The translations under genes and the position numbers were made by a program. This document shows, in pieces, positions 1-6,805 of a stretch of DNA of 9,274 bases (within the stretch, counting starts at the first letter, position 1; each line of letters begins with the position of its first letter). This DNA is from Anaerolineales bacterium (lineage in GTDB: Bacteria; Chloroflexota; Anaerolineae; Anaerolineales; UBA4823): the NCBI GenBank assembly GCA_026415275.1, contig JAOAHK010000051.1, forward strand, positions 603 through 9,876, in the 5' to 3' direction. Below the pieces are notes generated by a model. That model was given only the letters and a program-made list of their open reading frames with translations. It was not told the DNA's origin and did no database searches.

Positions 1-27
1 ACATCCAGACCCTCCCAAACGCTCTAG

Positions 28-1272
28 GAGCAACTCCCGCCCGCTAAAGATGCCATCCGAACGATAGGAGGCGCAACGCTGCTCACACTCCTTTTTATCG
101 GCACGCTCTTCTTATTCTACCCCCGCGGTCTCGGAGCAACCTTTGCGCCTTTGTTAAGCTTTCTGGCTGGTTGGGCGCAGCCTAGCCCGGTTTCCATCCC
201 CTATCTCCTTTTGGCACTGGCTGTCTATCAACCGCTGGCGATCCTCTTTGGAGGCGTCTCGGTTGCCCGCAGCCTACTCAGCCGCTCGCTAAATCAATTT
301 TCCTCCGGGCAGCGCTGGCAACCCTTTCTTTTACTTTGGTTTGGGATGGCGATCTTGATAGCAATTCTCTATCCTGCGCGTCAGCTCTCGAACTTAATCT
401 GGGCGATTCTGCCCTTATGGATTCTTGCTGCCCAAGAAATCACCCACTGGGTTGAAACGCTGGAACAACCATGGTGGGCGACATTGATCTTAAGCGGGGT
501 CACTTTTGTTTTTCTTGCCCTTTTTTGGTTACAATTAGCCGCCTATAGTTCATTGGTCGCATATGGGGTTGCCGATTGGCTGCGTTTCGCCACTGTGTTT
601 TCTAGCTTGGCGTTGATCGCTCTCTTTGTCTGGCTAGCAGAGATGGTTTGGTCTCACCGATTGGCTTGGCAGGGGATGCTCCTCGGTGCGTTGGTTGCTT
701 TTGCCCTCTACACGGTTTCGGCGGTATGGGGAGTAGCTTTTTCGTTGCCGTGGAGCCAGGTTTTTCGTCAAGAGTTGTGGAAACCCTATCCTCAGATTGG
801 CGATGCCGACCTACTCCTGAAAACCGTGCAAGATCTCTCGCGCTGGAAGAGCGGGCGCGCCGATAGCTTGCCGATTGTCATCGCTGTCGATTCTCCCGCC
901 TTGCGTTGGTTGCTCCGCCATCAAACACAAGTCACTGTGCTCCCTGAGGATCAAGCACTCGCCCAGTTGTCTGCGCAGCCAGTTGGAGAACTGCCCCCTC
1001 TCCTGGTCACGCCTGCCACGATTGAAAATCCTTCCCTTGCAGCAGCTTATCGCGGCCAAGATTTCAATTGGGAATATCAACCCAATTGGCAGGGCATCCC
1101 ACCTTTTCCTTTGAACTGGTGGCTCTTCCGCCATGGCACGTGGGAAATCCGCTCAATTATTCTTTGGGCGCGTGTTGATCTTTTCCCCGATGGTCAAGCG
1201 CTGCAGCCCTGGGAGGGAGGGCTTCCCCTAGACATCCCATCTGAAGAGGAGTTCCCGCTTGATCAACCTTGA
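28..1272 (+). CDS. Multi-pass membrane protein, C-terminal part of a probable GT-C (family 39-like) glycosyltransferase; 5' end disturbed or cut
   Basis: The frame is open from 28, after an in-frame TAG at 25-27, but contains no ATG or GTG before the first usable start, a TTG at 151. Codons between 28 and 150 read as real protein, including a hydrophobic run LLTLLFIGTLFLFYP, so TTG 151 is unlikely to be the native start. Numbered from TTG 151, further membrane segments lie near residues 15-37, 57-74, 80-95, 109-131, 145-166 and 174-197. A soluble tail of about 175 residues follows. The stretch YPARQLSNLIWAILPLW (74-90) resembles the C-terminal membrane half of PMT/ArnT-like enzymes that move sugars from polyprenyl-phosphate donors on the outer face of the membrane. 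Catalytic acidic loops of that fold lie near the N terminus and would be outside the window, so activity cannot be judged. It overlaps cmk by 14 nt and seems to head the operon seen here. The family assignment rests on memory of similar proteins and is moderate; membrane location is clear. Confidence 0.6.
   Translation, partial: EQLPPAKDAIRTIGGATLLTLLFIGTLFLFYPRGLGATFAPLLSFLAGWAQPSPVSIPYLLLALAVYQPLAILFGGVSVARSLLSRSLNQFSSGQRWQPFLLLWFGMAILIAILYPARQLSNLIWAILPLWILAAQEITHWVETLEQPWWATLILSGVTFVFLALFWLQLAAYSSLVAYGVADWLRFATVFSSLALIALFVWLAEMVWSHRLAWQGMLLGALVAFALYTVSAVWGVAFSLPWSQVFRQELWKPYPQIGDADLLLKTVQDLSRWKSGRADSLPIVIAVDSPALRWLLRHQTQVTVLPEDQALAQLSAQPVGELPPLLVTPATIENPSLAAAYRGQDFNWEYQPNWQGIPPFPLNWWLFRHGTWEIRSIILWARVDLFPDGQALQPWEGGLPLDIPSEEEFPLDQP
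1246..1251 (+). promoter_or_regulatory. Ribosome binding site for cmk
   Basis: GAGGAG lies 7 nt upstream of the TTG at 1259 and within the last codons of the upstream membrane protein gene. No ATG or GTG occurs before the P-loop region of cmk, so this site decides in favour of the TTG start and suggests coupled translation. Confidence 0.65.
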
Positions 1273-1981
1273 CACTTCGCAGGACTTAAACCCTTTGGAG
1301 ATTATCACCATCGATGGTCCGGCTGCTTCGGGCAAGTCTACCCTTGGACAACGGCTGGCGCAGGCTCTGGGGTATCTTTATTTTGACACCGGCGTGATGT
1401 ACCGCGCCTTGACCTGGCTTGCCTTGCAACAGGGAATTTCAATGACGGATGAAGAGACATTGGCTGCCCTAGCTGAGAAAGTGCCGATTGAAGTGACCCC
1501 ACCTTCAAAAGAGGATGGCAGAGCCTATGACGTGTGGATTGGCAATCAGGATGTCACTTGGGCAATCCGCCAACCGCAAGTGGATGATAATGTCTCAATC
1601 GTCTCCCTTTATCGCGGTGTGCGGCAGGCGTTGAGCGCCCAACAACGCCGCATTGGGCTGCGCGGCAAGGTGGTGATGGTCGGCAGAGACATTGGTACGG
1701 TTGTGCTGCCAGAGGCAGGAATTAAGATTTACTTGGACGCATCTTTAGAAGAGCGCGCTCGCAGGCGTTGTGCCGAGATGCAGGCGCGCAGTCAAAACGT
1801 GAATTACGAAGAGGTCTTACAGTCTATTCGCGAGCGCGATCGAATCGACTCCACGCGGGACATTGCCCCGCTGCGACCCGCTGAGGATGCAGTTTATATC
1901 GACTCGGACGGGAAAGATATCGATCAGATTTTCGAAGCGGCGATGCAGATCGTTTGCTCCCGTCAGAAACAGTCCAGCTAA
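1259..1981 (+). CDS. cmk: Cytidylate kinase (CMP/dCMP kinase)
   Basis: This enzyme phosphorylates CMP and dCMP with ATP to give CDP and dCDP in the cytoplasm, recycling CMP released by lipid and RNA metabolism. The 240-residue product shows the P-loop GPAASGKST at 20-28, the nucleotide-binding FDTGVMYRA at 42-50 (T44 and R49 match S36 and R41 of the E. coli enzyme as I recall it), GRDIGTVVLP at 142-151, and the lid/arginine region ERDRIDSTRDIAPL at 192-205. Length is slightly above the usual 220-230 because of about 14 extra N-terminal residues. The start is a TTG with a good Shine-Dalgarno sequence, inside the 3' end of the preceding gene. A plsC-like gene follows after 3 nt; cmk next to plsC is a recurrent arrangement in bacteria and fits supply of CDP/CTP for CDP-diacylglycerol synthesis. 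All expected motifs are intact. Confidence 0.97.
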   Translation: MINLDTSQDLNPLEIITIDGPAASGKSTLGQRLAQALGYLYFDTGVMYRALTWLALQQGISMTDEETLAALAEKVPIEVTPPSKEDGRAYDVWIGNQDVTWAIRQPQVDDNVSIVSLYRGVRQALSAQQRRIGLRGKVVMVGRDIGTVVLPEAGIKIYLDASLEERARRRCAEMQARSQNVNYEEVLQSIRERDRIDSTRDIAPLRPAEDAVYIDSDGKDIDQIFEAAMQIVCSRQKQSS

Positions 1982-1984
1982 ATC

Positions 1985-2698
1985 ATGCAAGCAGAAGCCA
2001 ACTTGTCCTATCGCGTACCTTTCTTCAACCGCATTGCGCGTAAGATCTTGCGTCCGATTTTTCGCGGTTTGTTTCGCCTGCTTAGCTCGATCCGCATCCA
2101 AGGGTTGGAAAACGTCCCCAAAGACGGGGCGTATCTGGTTGCCATCAACCATATCTCCCTGTTCGAGGCACCTTTTGTAGTAGCCTTTTGGCCAACCGAA
2201 TTAGAGGCGATGGGGGCAGTGGAGGTGTGGAAGCGCAAAGGACAGAACATTTTAGCTCGCCTCTATCATGGTATTCAAGTCCATCGCGGTCAGTATGACC
2301 GACAAGTGATGGAACAAGCGTTAGCCATTCTCGCCAACGGCAGCCCCCTGTTGATTGCTCCTGAAGGAGGACGCACACATCGTCCGGGTATGCGCCGTGC
2401 TTACCCAGGTATCGCTTATTTGGTGGAGAGAAGTGGAGTGCCCGTTGTTCCCGTGGGGATTGTCGGTTCCACCGATGACTTCCTGCAGCGTGCTCTGCGC
2501 TTTCAGCGTCCCAAATTGGAAATGAATGTCGGAAAGCCACTTCGGTTGCCGCCCATCCTTGCCAAGGGCGAAGCCCGTCGCCAAGCGCGCCAGCGCAATG
2601 CTGACCGCGTGATGCTGGCGATCGCCGCCCTCTTGCCTCCCGATTACCGCGGCGTCTATGCAAATTTTTCACTTCCACCTGAGGAAGGTCTTTCCTGA
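1985..2698 (+). CDS. PlsC-like lysophospholipid acyltransferase with HX4E variant motif
   Basis: The product is a 237-residue member of the PlsC/LPLAT superfamily, which moves a fatty acyl chain to lysophosphatidic acid or a related acceptor at the inner face of the cytoplasmic membrane. Motif I is NHISLFEAPF (55-64): His56 is followed four residues later by Glu61, where the family normally has Asp. Motif II is GIQVHRGQYDR (96-106), motif III is APEGGRTH (125-132; usual form PEGTRS) and motif IV is VPVVPVGI (152-159). An amphipathic, basic N terminus (RKILRPIFRGLFRLL) could dock on the membrane; there is no clear transmembrane helix. The end carries LPPDYRGVYANFS, a motif shared with the next gene. 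It starts at an ATG 3 nt after the cmk stop with no evident Shine-Dalgarno, so it probably depends on coupling. Its substrate is not determinable; 1-acyl-glycerol-3-phosphate is only the default guess. Confidence 0.88.
   Translation: MQAEANLSYRVPFFNRIARKILRPIFRGLFRLLSSIRIQGLENVPKDGAYLVAINHISLFEAPFVVAFWPTELEAMGAVEVWKRKGQNILARLYHGIQVHRGQYDRQVMEQALAILANGSPLLIAPEGGRTHRPGMRRAYPGIAYLVERSGVPVVPVGIVGSTDDFLQRALRFQRPKLEMNVGKPLRLPPILAKGEARRQARQRNADRVMLAIAALLPPDYRGVYANFSLPPEEGLS
2681..2688 (+). promoter_or_regulatory. Ribosome binding site for the second PlsC-like gene
   Basis: GAGGAAGG lies 9 nt before the ATG at 2698, within the last codons of the first acyltransferase gene. Stop and start overlap by one base (TGATG), a classic coupled junction. 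Confidence 0.6.
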
Positions 2699-3441
2699 TG
2701 CACAGCCATAATACGTTAAAGGCATCACTCCCTCATGCTGATTCTCAACGCTATAGCCACGCGCATTGGGAAATTCAAAGGCGCATCTTGCGCTTCCTCT
2801 TGCGCACGATTGGAATGACATTGTTAGTTAAGCTCGACTCGGTAGAAGGTATCGAAAATATCCCTGCTGAGGGACCGGCCATTCTCTACATCAACCACAT
2901 TGCCTTTGTCGATCCCATTGTGGTAGTTCATGTCGTGCCGCGCAACATTGTGCCGCTTGCCAAAATCGAAGTCTATGATTATCCAATTGTCGGGTTGATC
3001 CCACGCATCTGGGGTGTTATTCCGGTGCGCCGTGATGAAGTCGACCGCCGTGCCGTGCAACAAATCCTCGAAGTGCTGCGGGCGGGCGAAATTGTCTTGG
3101 TTGCACCGGAAGGGACACGGCGACCAGTCCTCTCTCAGGCAAAAGAAGGCATCGCTTATTTGGCAGCGCGCAGTGGGGTGCCGTTGATCCCTACTGCCAT
3201 TTGGGGGACGGTTGGCTTTCCTGCCTTCCGCACTTCTCAGCGTTGGAAGCAGCCTGGTGCTCGGGTGCGGTTTGGCAAGCCATTTCGCTATAAAGCTGAT
3301 CTGAAACGCACATCTAAAGAAGCGTTGCGCTTGATGACCGATGAAGCCATGTACATCTTGGCTGCCCTCTTACCGCCTGAGCTGCGCGGCGTGTATAGTG
3401 ACCTAAGCAAAGCCACTCAGACCACCATCGAGTGGCTGTGA
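2698..3441 (+). CDS. plsC: PlsC-type 1-acyl-sn-glycerol-3-phosphate acyltransferase
   Basis: The product is a 247-residue acyltransferase expected to convert lysophosphatidic acid to phosphatidic acid at the cytoplasmic membrane. All four family motifs are present in canonical form: NHIAFVD (66-72; catalytic His67 and Asp72), GVIPVRRDEVDRR (106-118), APEGTRRP (136-143) and VPLIPTAI (161-168). A mildly hydrophobic segment near residues 30-45 may contact the membrane. The C-terminal LPPELRGVYSDLS parallels LPPDYRGVYANFS in the preceding gene, yet overall identity between the two is low, so they are old paralogues and not a recent tandem copy. The ATG overlaps the previous stop by one base and has a good Shine-Dalgarno. 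The symbol is given by family; another lysolipid acceptor cannot be excluded. Confidence 0.92.
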   Translation: MHSHNTLKASLPHADSQRYSHAHWEIQRRILRFLLRTIGMTLLVKLDSVEGIENIPAEGPAILYINHIAFVDPIVVVHVVPRNIVPLAKIEVYDYPIVGLIPRIWGVIPVRRDEVDRRAVQQILEVLRAGEIVLVAPEGTRRPVLSQAKEGIAYLAARSGVPLIPTAIWGTVGFPAFRTSQRWKQPGARVRFGKPFRYKADLKRTSKEALRLMTDEAMYILAALLPPELRGVYSDLSKATQTTIEWL

Positions 3442-3457
3442 GAGATTGGAGCAGCGG

Positions 3458-6400
3458 ATGCAAGTCGAATGGATGCTTGCCCTAACAGAGTTACCAGCCT
3501 ATTTAGCCTTGCCTGTGAGTTGGCTAGGACGTTTTGCGCTCTTTCTGGCTTGGGTGCTCAGTGCGCTGCTGGTGGGATGGATCGTCTATGCTTGGCGGCG
3601 CTATCCCAGCCGCTGGCACGGTGAAGCCTTGGGGATGATCCTGCTTGCGAGCGCTGCTTCTGCACTCACTACTTTCTTCGTAGGGGTTCGTTTGACGGCA
3701 ACTGAAGCCCTTCCCCCTCCGGGACTCCCTATCCAAGCCTCATCCGCAGCACTGATGGTCTTTTCTGCTTTGCCATGGATGGTGGTGGCTGGGTTTTACG
3801 GACTCTTTCCTGCCCTGATCGTGGCTGGAATCAGCGGCTTGCTGTTGATGATTTGGTCGACGCATAGCCTATTCACTATATTGGAGTATTTGTTCTACGC
3901 CGCGTTCTTCAGTGCGATGATCCACCAGCGATATCGGACACTCTTCTACCGCTGGTTGCGGCATCCTTTGATTGCTTCGGTGATGGTCTCAGCGGTGACT
4001 CCCTTGATCTTTTTGCTCACCCGCATTTGGTTGGTGGATGGCTCGCTTGCGGTTCGCCTTGACTACACTCTCACCAATCTCTATCACACCACGCTAGCAT
4101 CGGCAGGAATGTTGTGGATTGGGGGCGCGGTTGCCGAAGTGGCTTTTCTGCTTACCCCCAAACGGTGGGGCAACCCTGCGCCGCTCGTTCCCTCCCCATC
4201 GGAACGAAGCCTATCCGCCCGCTTTATCTATCTCTTTATGCCCTTGATTCTGCTCCTAACGGTGTTTCTCATGGGAATTGTGTGGCGGGTTGCCGAAAGC
4301 GCAGCCCGACGGATGCTCACCGATCGCCTGCAAGGGATAGCGCAGCTTACCACGGATAGCATCCCGTATTTTCTAGAATCTGGGCAGAATATGATCCAAC
4401 GGGTTGCCCAGGATCAACGCCTGATCAGCGGCTCACCGACCGAGATCGATGGCTACTTGCAGGAACACCTGCGCATCGTTCCCTTTTTTACTCAGTTTTA
4501 TGTCCTCAACCAGCAGGGCGAAAGCATCGCCGGCTATCCGCAGGGCGACTATAATCGCGCCGGCGCACTGGTAGCCGAACAAATGGGCATTCGCTTGGCG
4601 CTTGGGGGTGTTCCTTTTCAGAGCTATTCTGCCCCACCGCAGGGTGGCGAAGATGCTGCTCAAATTTCCTTTATCGCTGCCCTTCGAGATGGGCAAGGGA
4701 TCACGCAGCGGGTGTTGGTCGGGCGCACCTCGTTGCGAGACAACCCCATGACCCAATCGCTGCTGAGCATCTTACGCGAGATGGCTAGGTATGAAGGGGA
4801 GGGGATTTTGCTAGATGAGAATGGATTGATCCTATATCATCCTCAAGCCACGCGGCTGTTAGAGCCCTATTCGGGGCGGACAGATTTGCGCGAGACTCTT
4901 TTCGATGAAACCGCAGCCGATGGCACGCGCCGTTTGGTATATGTCAAATCTGCCCGCGGGCGGCCTTGGACGGTGATCCTCAGCTTGCCTGCCCGCCAAG
5001 CCCAACAACTTGCTATTAACATTGCTGCGCCGATCTTAATTGCTATGTTCCTGCTGGGTGGCGGTGCAATTTTGTATTTCAATTACAACCTAAGCAAGAT
5101 TACTTCTTCGCTGCGCGTCTTAGCCGAGCAAGCCACTAGCATCTCACAGGGGCGGTTGGATAAACCCATAGAAGCCAAAGGTGAAGATGAGGAGGGTCGC
5201 CTGCGCGCTGCATTCGAGACCATGCGCTTGAGCTTGAAAGCGCGATTGGATGAACTCAACCGTCTGCTCTGGGTGAGTCAGGGGGTTGCATCTAGCTTAG
5301 AGTTAAGTCAGGCGATTCGCCCGGTACTCGAAGCTGCCCTCTCGCTAGGAGCGGCTTCGGTGCGCGTCGTCTTGAGCCCGGGTGCTTTGCCGGGTTTAGA
5401 TGTGGAGGAAAATCGTCCAACCGTCTTTGCCGATGGACACGCCGCCCAACTTTATGCCGATTTGGACGAGCAGGTTCTTTCTGTGTGCCGCCAGCAGGAG
5501 CGCCTTCTGTTATCGCATCCCTTTCGACCGCGTCTTCTGACTTATCCTCCCAATGTCCCTGTTCCGGAGTCCTTGTGCGCAATAGCGCTGAAATTGGAAA
5601 ATGAGATCGTCGGCGCATTATGGCTGGCGTTTGACTTGCCCCACACTTTTAGCGAGGAAGAGTTGCGCTTTATGACCACCCTAGCCGGTCAAGCAGCTTT
5701 GGCAGTGGCAAATGCCCGTCACTTCTTGACCGCCGAAATTGGGCGCAAACGACTGGAAGCGATCTTGACTTCTACCCCAGACCCGATCCTCGTCACCGAC
5801 CCGAAAGGGCGTGTCTCTCTGGCAAATCCGGCTGCCTTGCGCGCCTTTTCTTCCCCGAAAGAACTGATGCTTTCTCCCGAACAAATTCGCCTGCCGCAAG
5901 AGCTGAGCGATCTAATGCACGCCGTTGCCGAAAGCCCAAGAGCCATTGAGGTCACCTTGCCAGACGGGAAAATCTACTCGGCCACTGCTTCAACCGTCTT
6001 TGCTGAGGGTCGCCCCGTCAACCGTGTCTGCCTCCTGCGCGATATCACCCACTTCAAGGAATTGGATGCCCTTAAGTCTGAGTTTGTTGCCAACGTTTCT
6101 CACGATTTGCGCTCGCCATTGACCCTGATGCGTGGCTATGCCACCATGTTGGAGATGGCCGGCTCCTTAAACGAACATCAGTTGGGCTATGTGCAGAAAA
6201 TTATCCTCTCTGTCGAGAACATGACCCGCTTGGTCAACAATCTGCTCGATTTGGGGCGCATCGAAGCCGGTGTCGCCCTGCAATTAGAGTTAGTTGCCCC
6301 GAAAGAGCTAGTCGAAAAAGCGGTCAACGATGTCCAACTGCAAGCAACTCAAAAGCGCATTCAACTTTCCACCGATCTGCCGGTGGAAGGTTTGCCTCTA

Positions 6401-6805
6401 ATCGAGGTTGATGCAGCATTGCTCAATCAGGCTTTGCACAATTTGTTGGATAACGCCATCAAATTCACCGAAGCCGGCGGCAAAGTGCAAGTCAGTGCAA
6501 GGCTGAAGGAAAATCAAATTGTCTTTGCCGTGCGCGATACTGGTATCGGTATTGCACCGCTGGATCAGCCGCGTTTGTTCGATAAGTTCTTCCGGGTCAA
6601 GCGCCCAGGGACAAAAAGCAGCGGCTCGGGGCTGGGCTTGGCAATCGTCAAGTCGGTTGCCGAACGTCACCACGGGCGCGCTTGGGTGGAGAGCCAACTG
6701 GGGCGTGGCTCAACTTTCTATATTTCCTTGCCCATCCGTCAACCGCGTGAAACTCAGCCCCCAATGGGCGATTCGGGCAGGGTTGAGGTGGTAGCCAGCG
6801 GTTGA
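3458..6805 (+). CDS. Large membrane sensor histidine kinase: multi-TM, dCache-like, HAMP, GAF, PAS, HisKA, HATPase_c
   Basis: Two-component sensor kinase of 1115 residues. The ATG at 3458 is preferred because GGAG at 3448-3451 sits 6 nt before it; a TTG at 3446 would add four residues but overlaps that site. Domains in order: about seven or eight membrane helices (roughly 20-280), an extracytoplasmic dCache/PAS-like sensor (about 280-520), a membrane helix (about 520-542), HAMP (about 543-595), GAF (about 600-755), PAS (about 760-865), HisKA with SHDLRSP and phospho-acceptor His882, then HATPase_c with N box NLLDNA (N999), G1 box DTGIGI (D1027) and G2 box GSGLGL (from 1056). All catalytic boxes are intact, so it should autophosphorylate. 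There is no receiver domain and no response regulator gene in the window. The N-terminal polytopic region fits no sensor family I can name with confidence. It follows plsC by 16 nt and is probably co-transcribed; its 3' end overlaps the opposite-strand kinase gene. Confidence 0.93.
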   Translation: MQVEWMLALTELPAYLALPVSWLGRFALFLAWVLSALLVGWIVYAWRRYPSRWHGEALGMILLASAASALTTFFVGVRLTATEALPPPGLPIQASSAALMVFSALPWMVVAGFYGLFPALIVAGISGLLLMIWSTHSLFTILEYLFYAAFFSAMIHQRYRTLFYRWLRHPLIASVMVSAVTPLIFLLTRIWLVDGSLAVRLDYTLTNLYHTTLASAGMLWIGGAVAEVAFLLTPKRWGNPAPLVPSPSERSLSARFIYLFMPLILLLTVFLMGIVWRVAESAARRMLTDRLQGIAQLTTDSIPYFLESGQNMIQRVAQDQRLISGSPTEIDGYLQEHLRIVPFFTQFYVLNQQGESIAGYPQGDYNRAGALVAEQMGIRLALGGVPFQSYSAPPQGGEDAAQISFIAALRDGQGITQRVLVGRTSLRDNPMTQSLLSILREMARYEGEGILLDENGLILYHPQATRLLEPYSGRTDLRETLFDETAADGTRRLVYVKSARGRPWTVILSLPARQAQQLAINIAAPILIAMFLLGGGAILYFNYNLSKITSSLRVLAEQATSISQGRLDKPIEAKGEDEEGRLRAAFETMRLSLKARLDELNRLLWVSQGVASSLELSQAIRPVLEAALSLGAASVRVVLSPGALPGLDVEENRPTVFADGHAAQLYADLDEQVLSVCRQQERLLLSHPFRPRLLTYPPNVPVPESLCAIALKLENEIVGALWLAFDLPHTFSEEELRFMTTLAGQAALAVANARHFLTAEIGRKRLEAILTSTPDPILVTDPKGRVSLANPAALRAFSSPKELMLSPEQIRLPQELSDLMHAVAESPRAIEVTLPDGKIYSATASTVFAEGRPVNRVCLLRDITHFKELDALKSEFVANVSHDLRSPLTLMRGYATMLEMAGSLNEHQLGYVQKIILSVENMTRLVNNLLDLGRIEAGVALQLELVAPKELVEKAVNDVQLQATQKRIQLSTDLPVEGLPLIEVDAALLNQALHNLLDNAIKFTEAGGKVQVSARLKENQIVFAVRDTGIGIAPLDQPRLFDKFFRVKRPGTKSSGSGLGLAIVKSVAERHHGRAWVESQLGRGSTFYISLPIRQPRETQPPMGDSGRVEVVASG
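6754..6805. other. 52-bp tail-to-tail overlap of two convergent histidine kinase genes
   Basis: The plus-strand kinase stop is TGA at 6803-6805 and the minus-strand kinase stop is TGA, read as TCA at 6754-6756 on the plus strand. Both coding sequences use this stretch, after their ATPase domains have ended, as short non-conserved tails. No stem followed by a T-run is present, so there is no ordinary intrinsic terminator between the genes. Confidence 0.9.

Noticed and set aside
811..1134. Minus-strand open frame of 107 codons opposite the membrane protein gene
   Set aside because: It has no domain or ribosome site, and the plus-strand frame there continues coherent protein sequence.
2145..2678. 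Minus-strand open frame of 177 codons opposite the first acyltransferase
   Set aside because: It is antisense to a clear PlsC-family gene, rich in Arg/His/Gly with no recognisable motif, and has no sensible spacing to other genes.
5292..5618. Minus-strand open frame of 108 codons inside the large kinase
   Set aside because: It is antisense to the GAF domain, with Arg/Pro-rich shadow composition.
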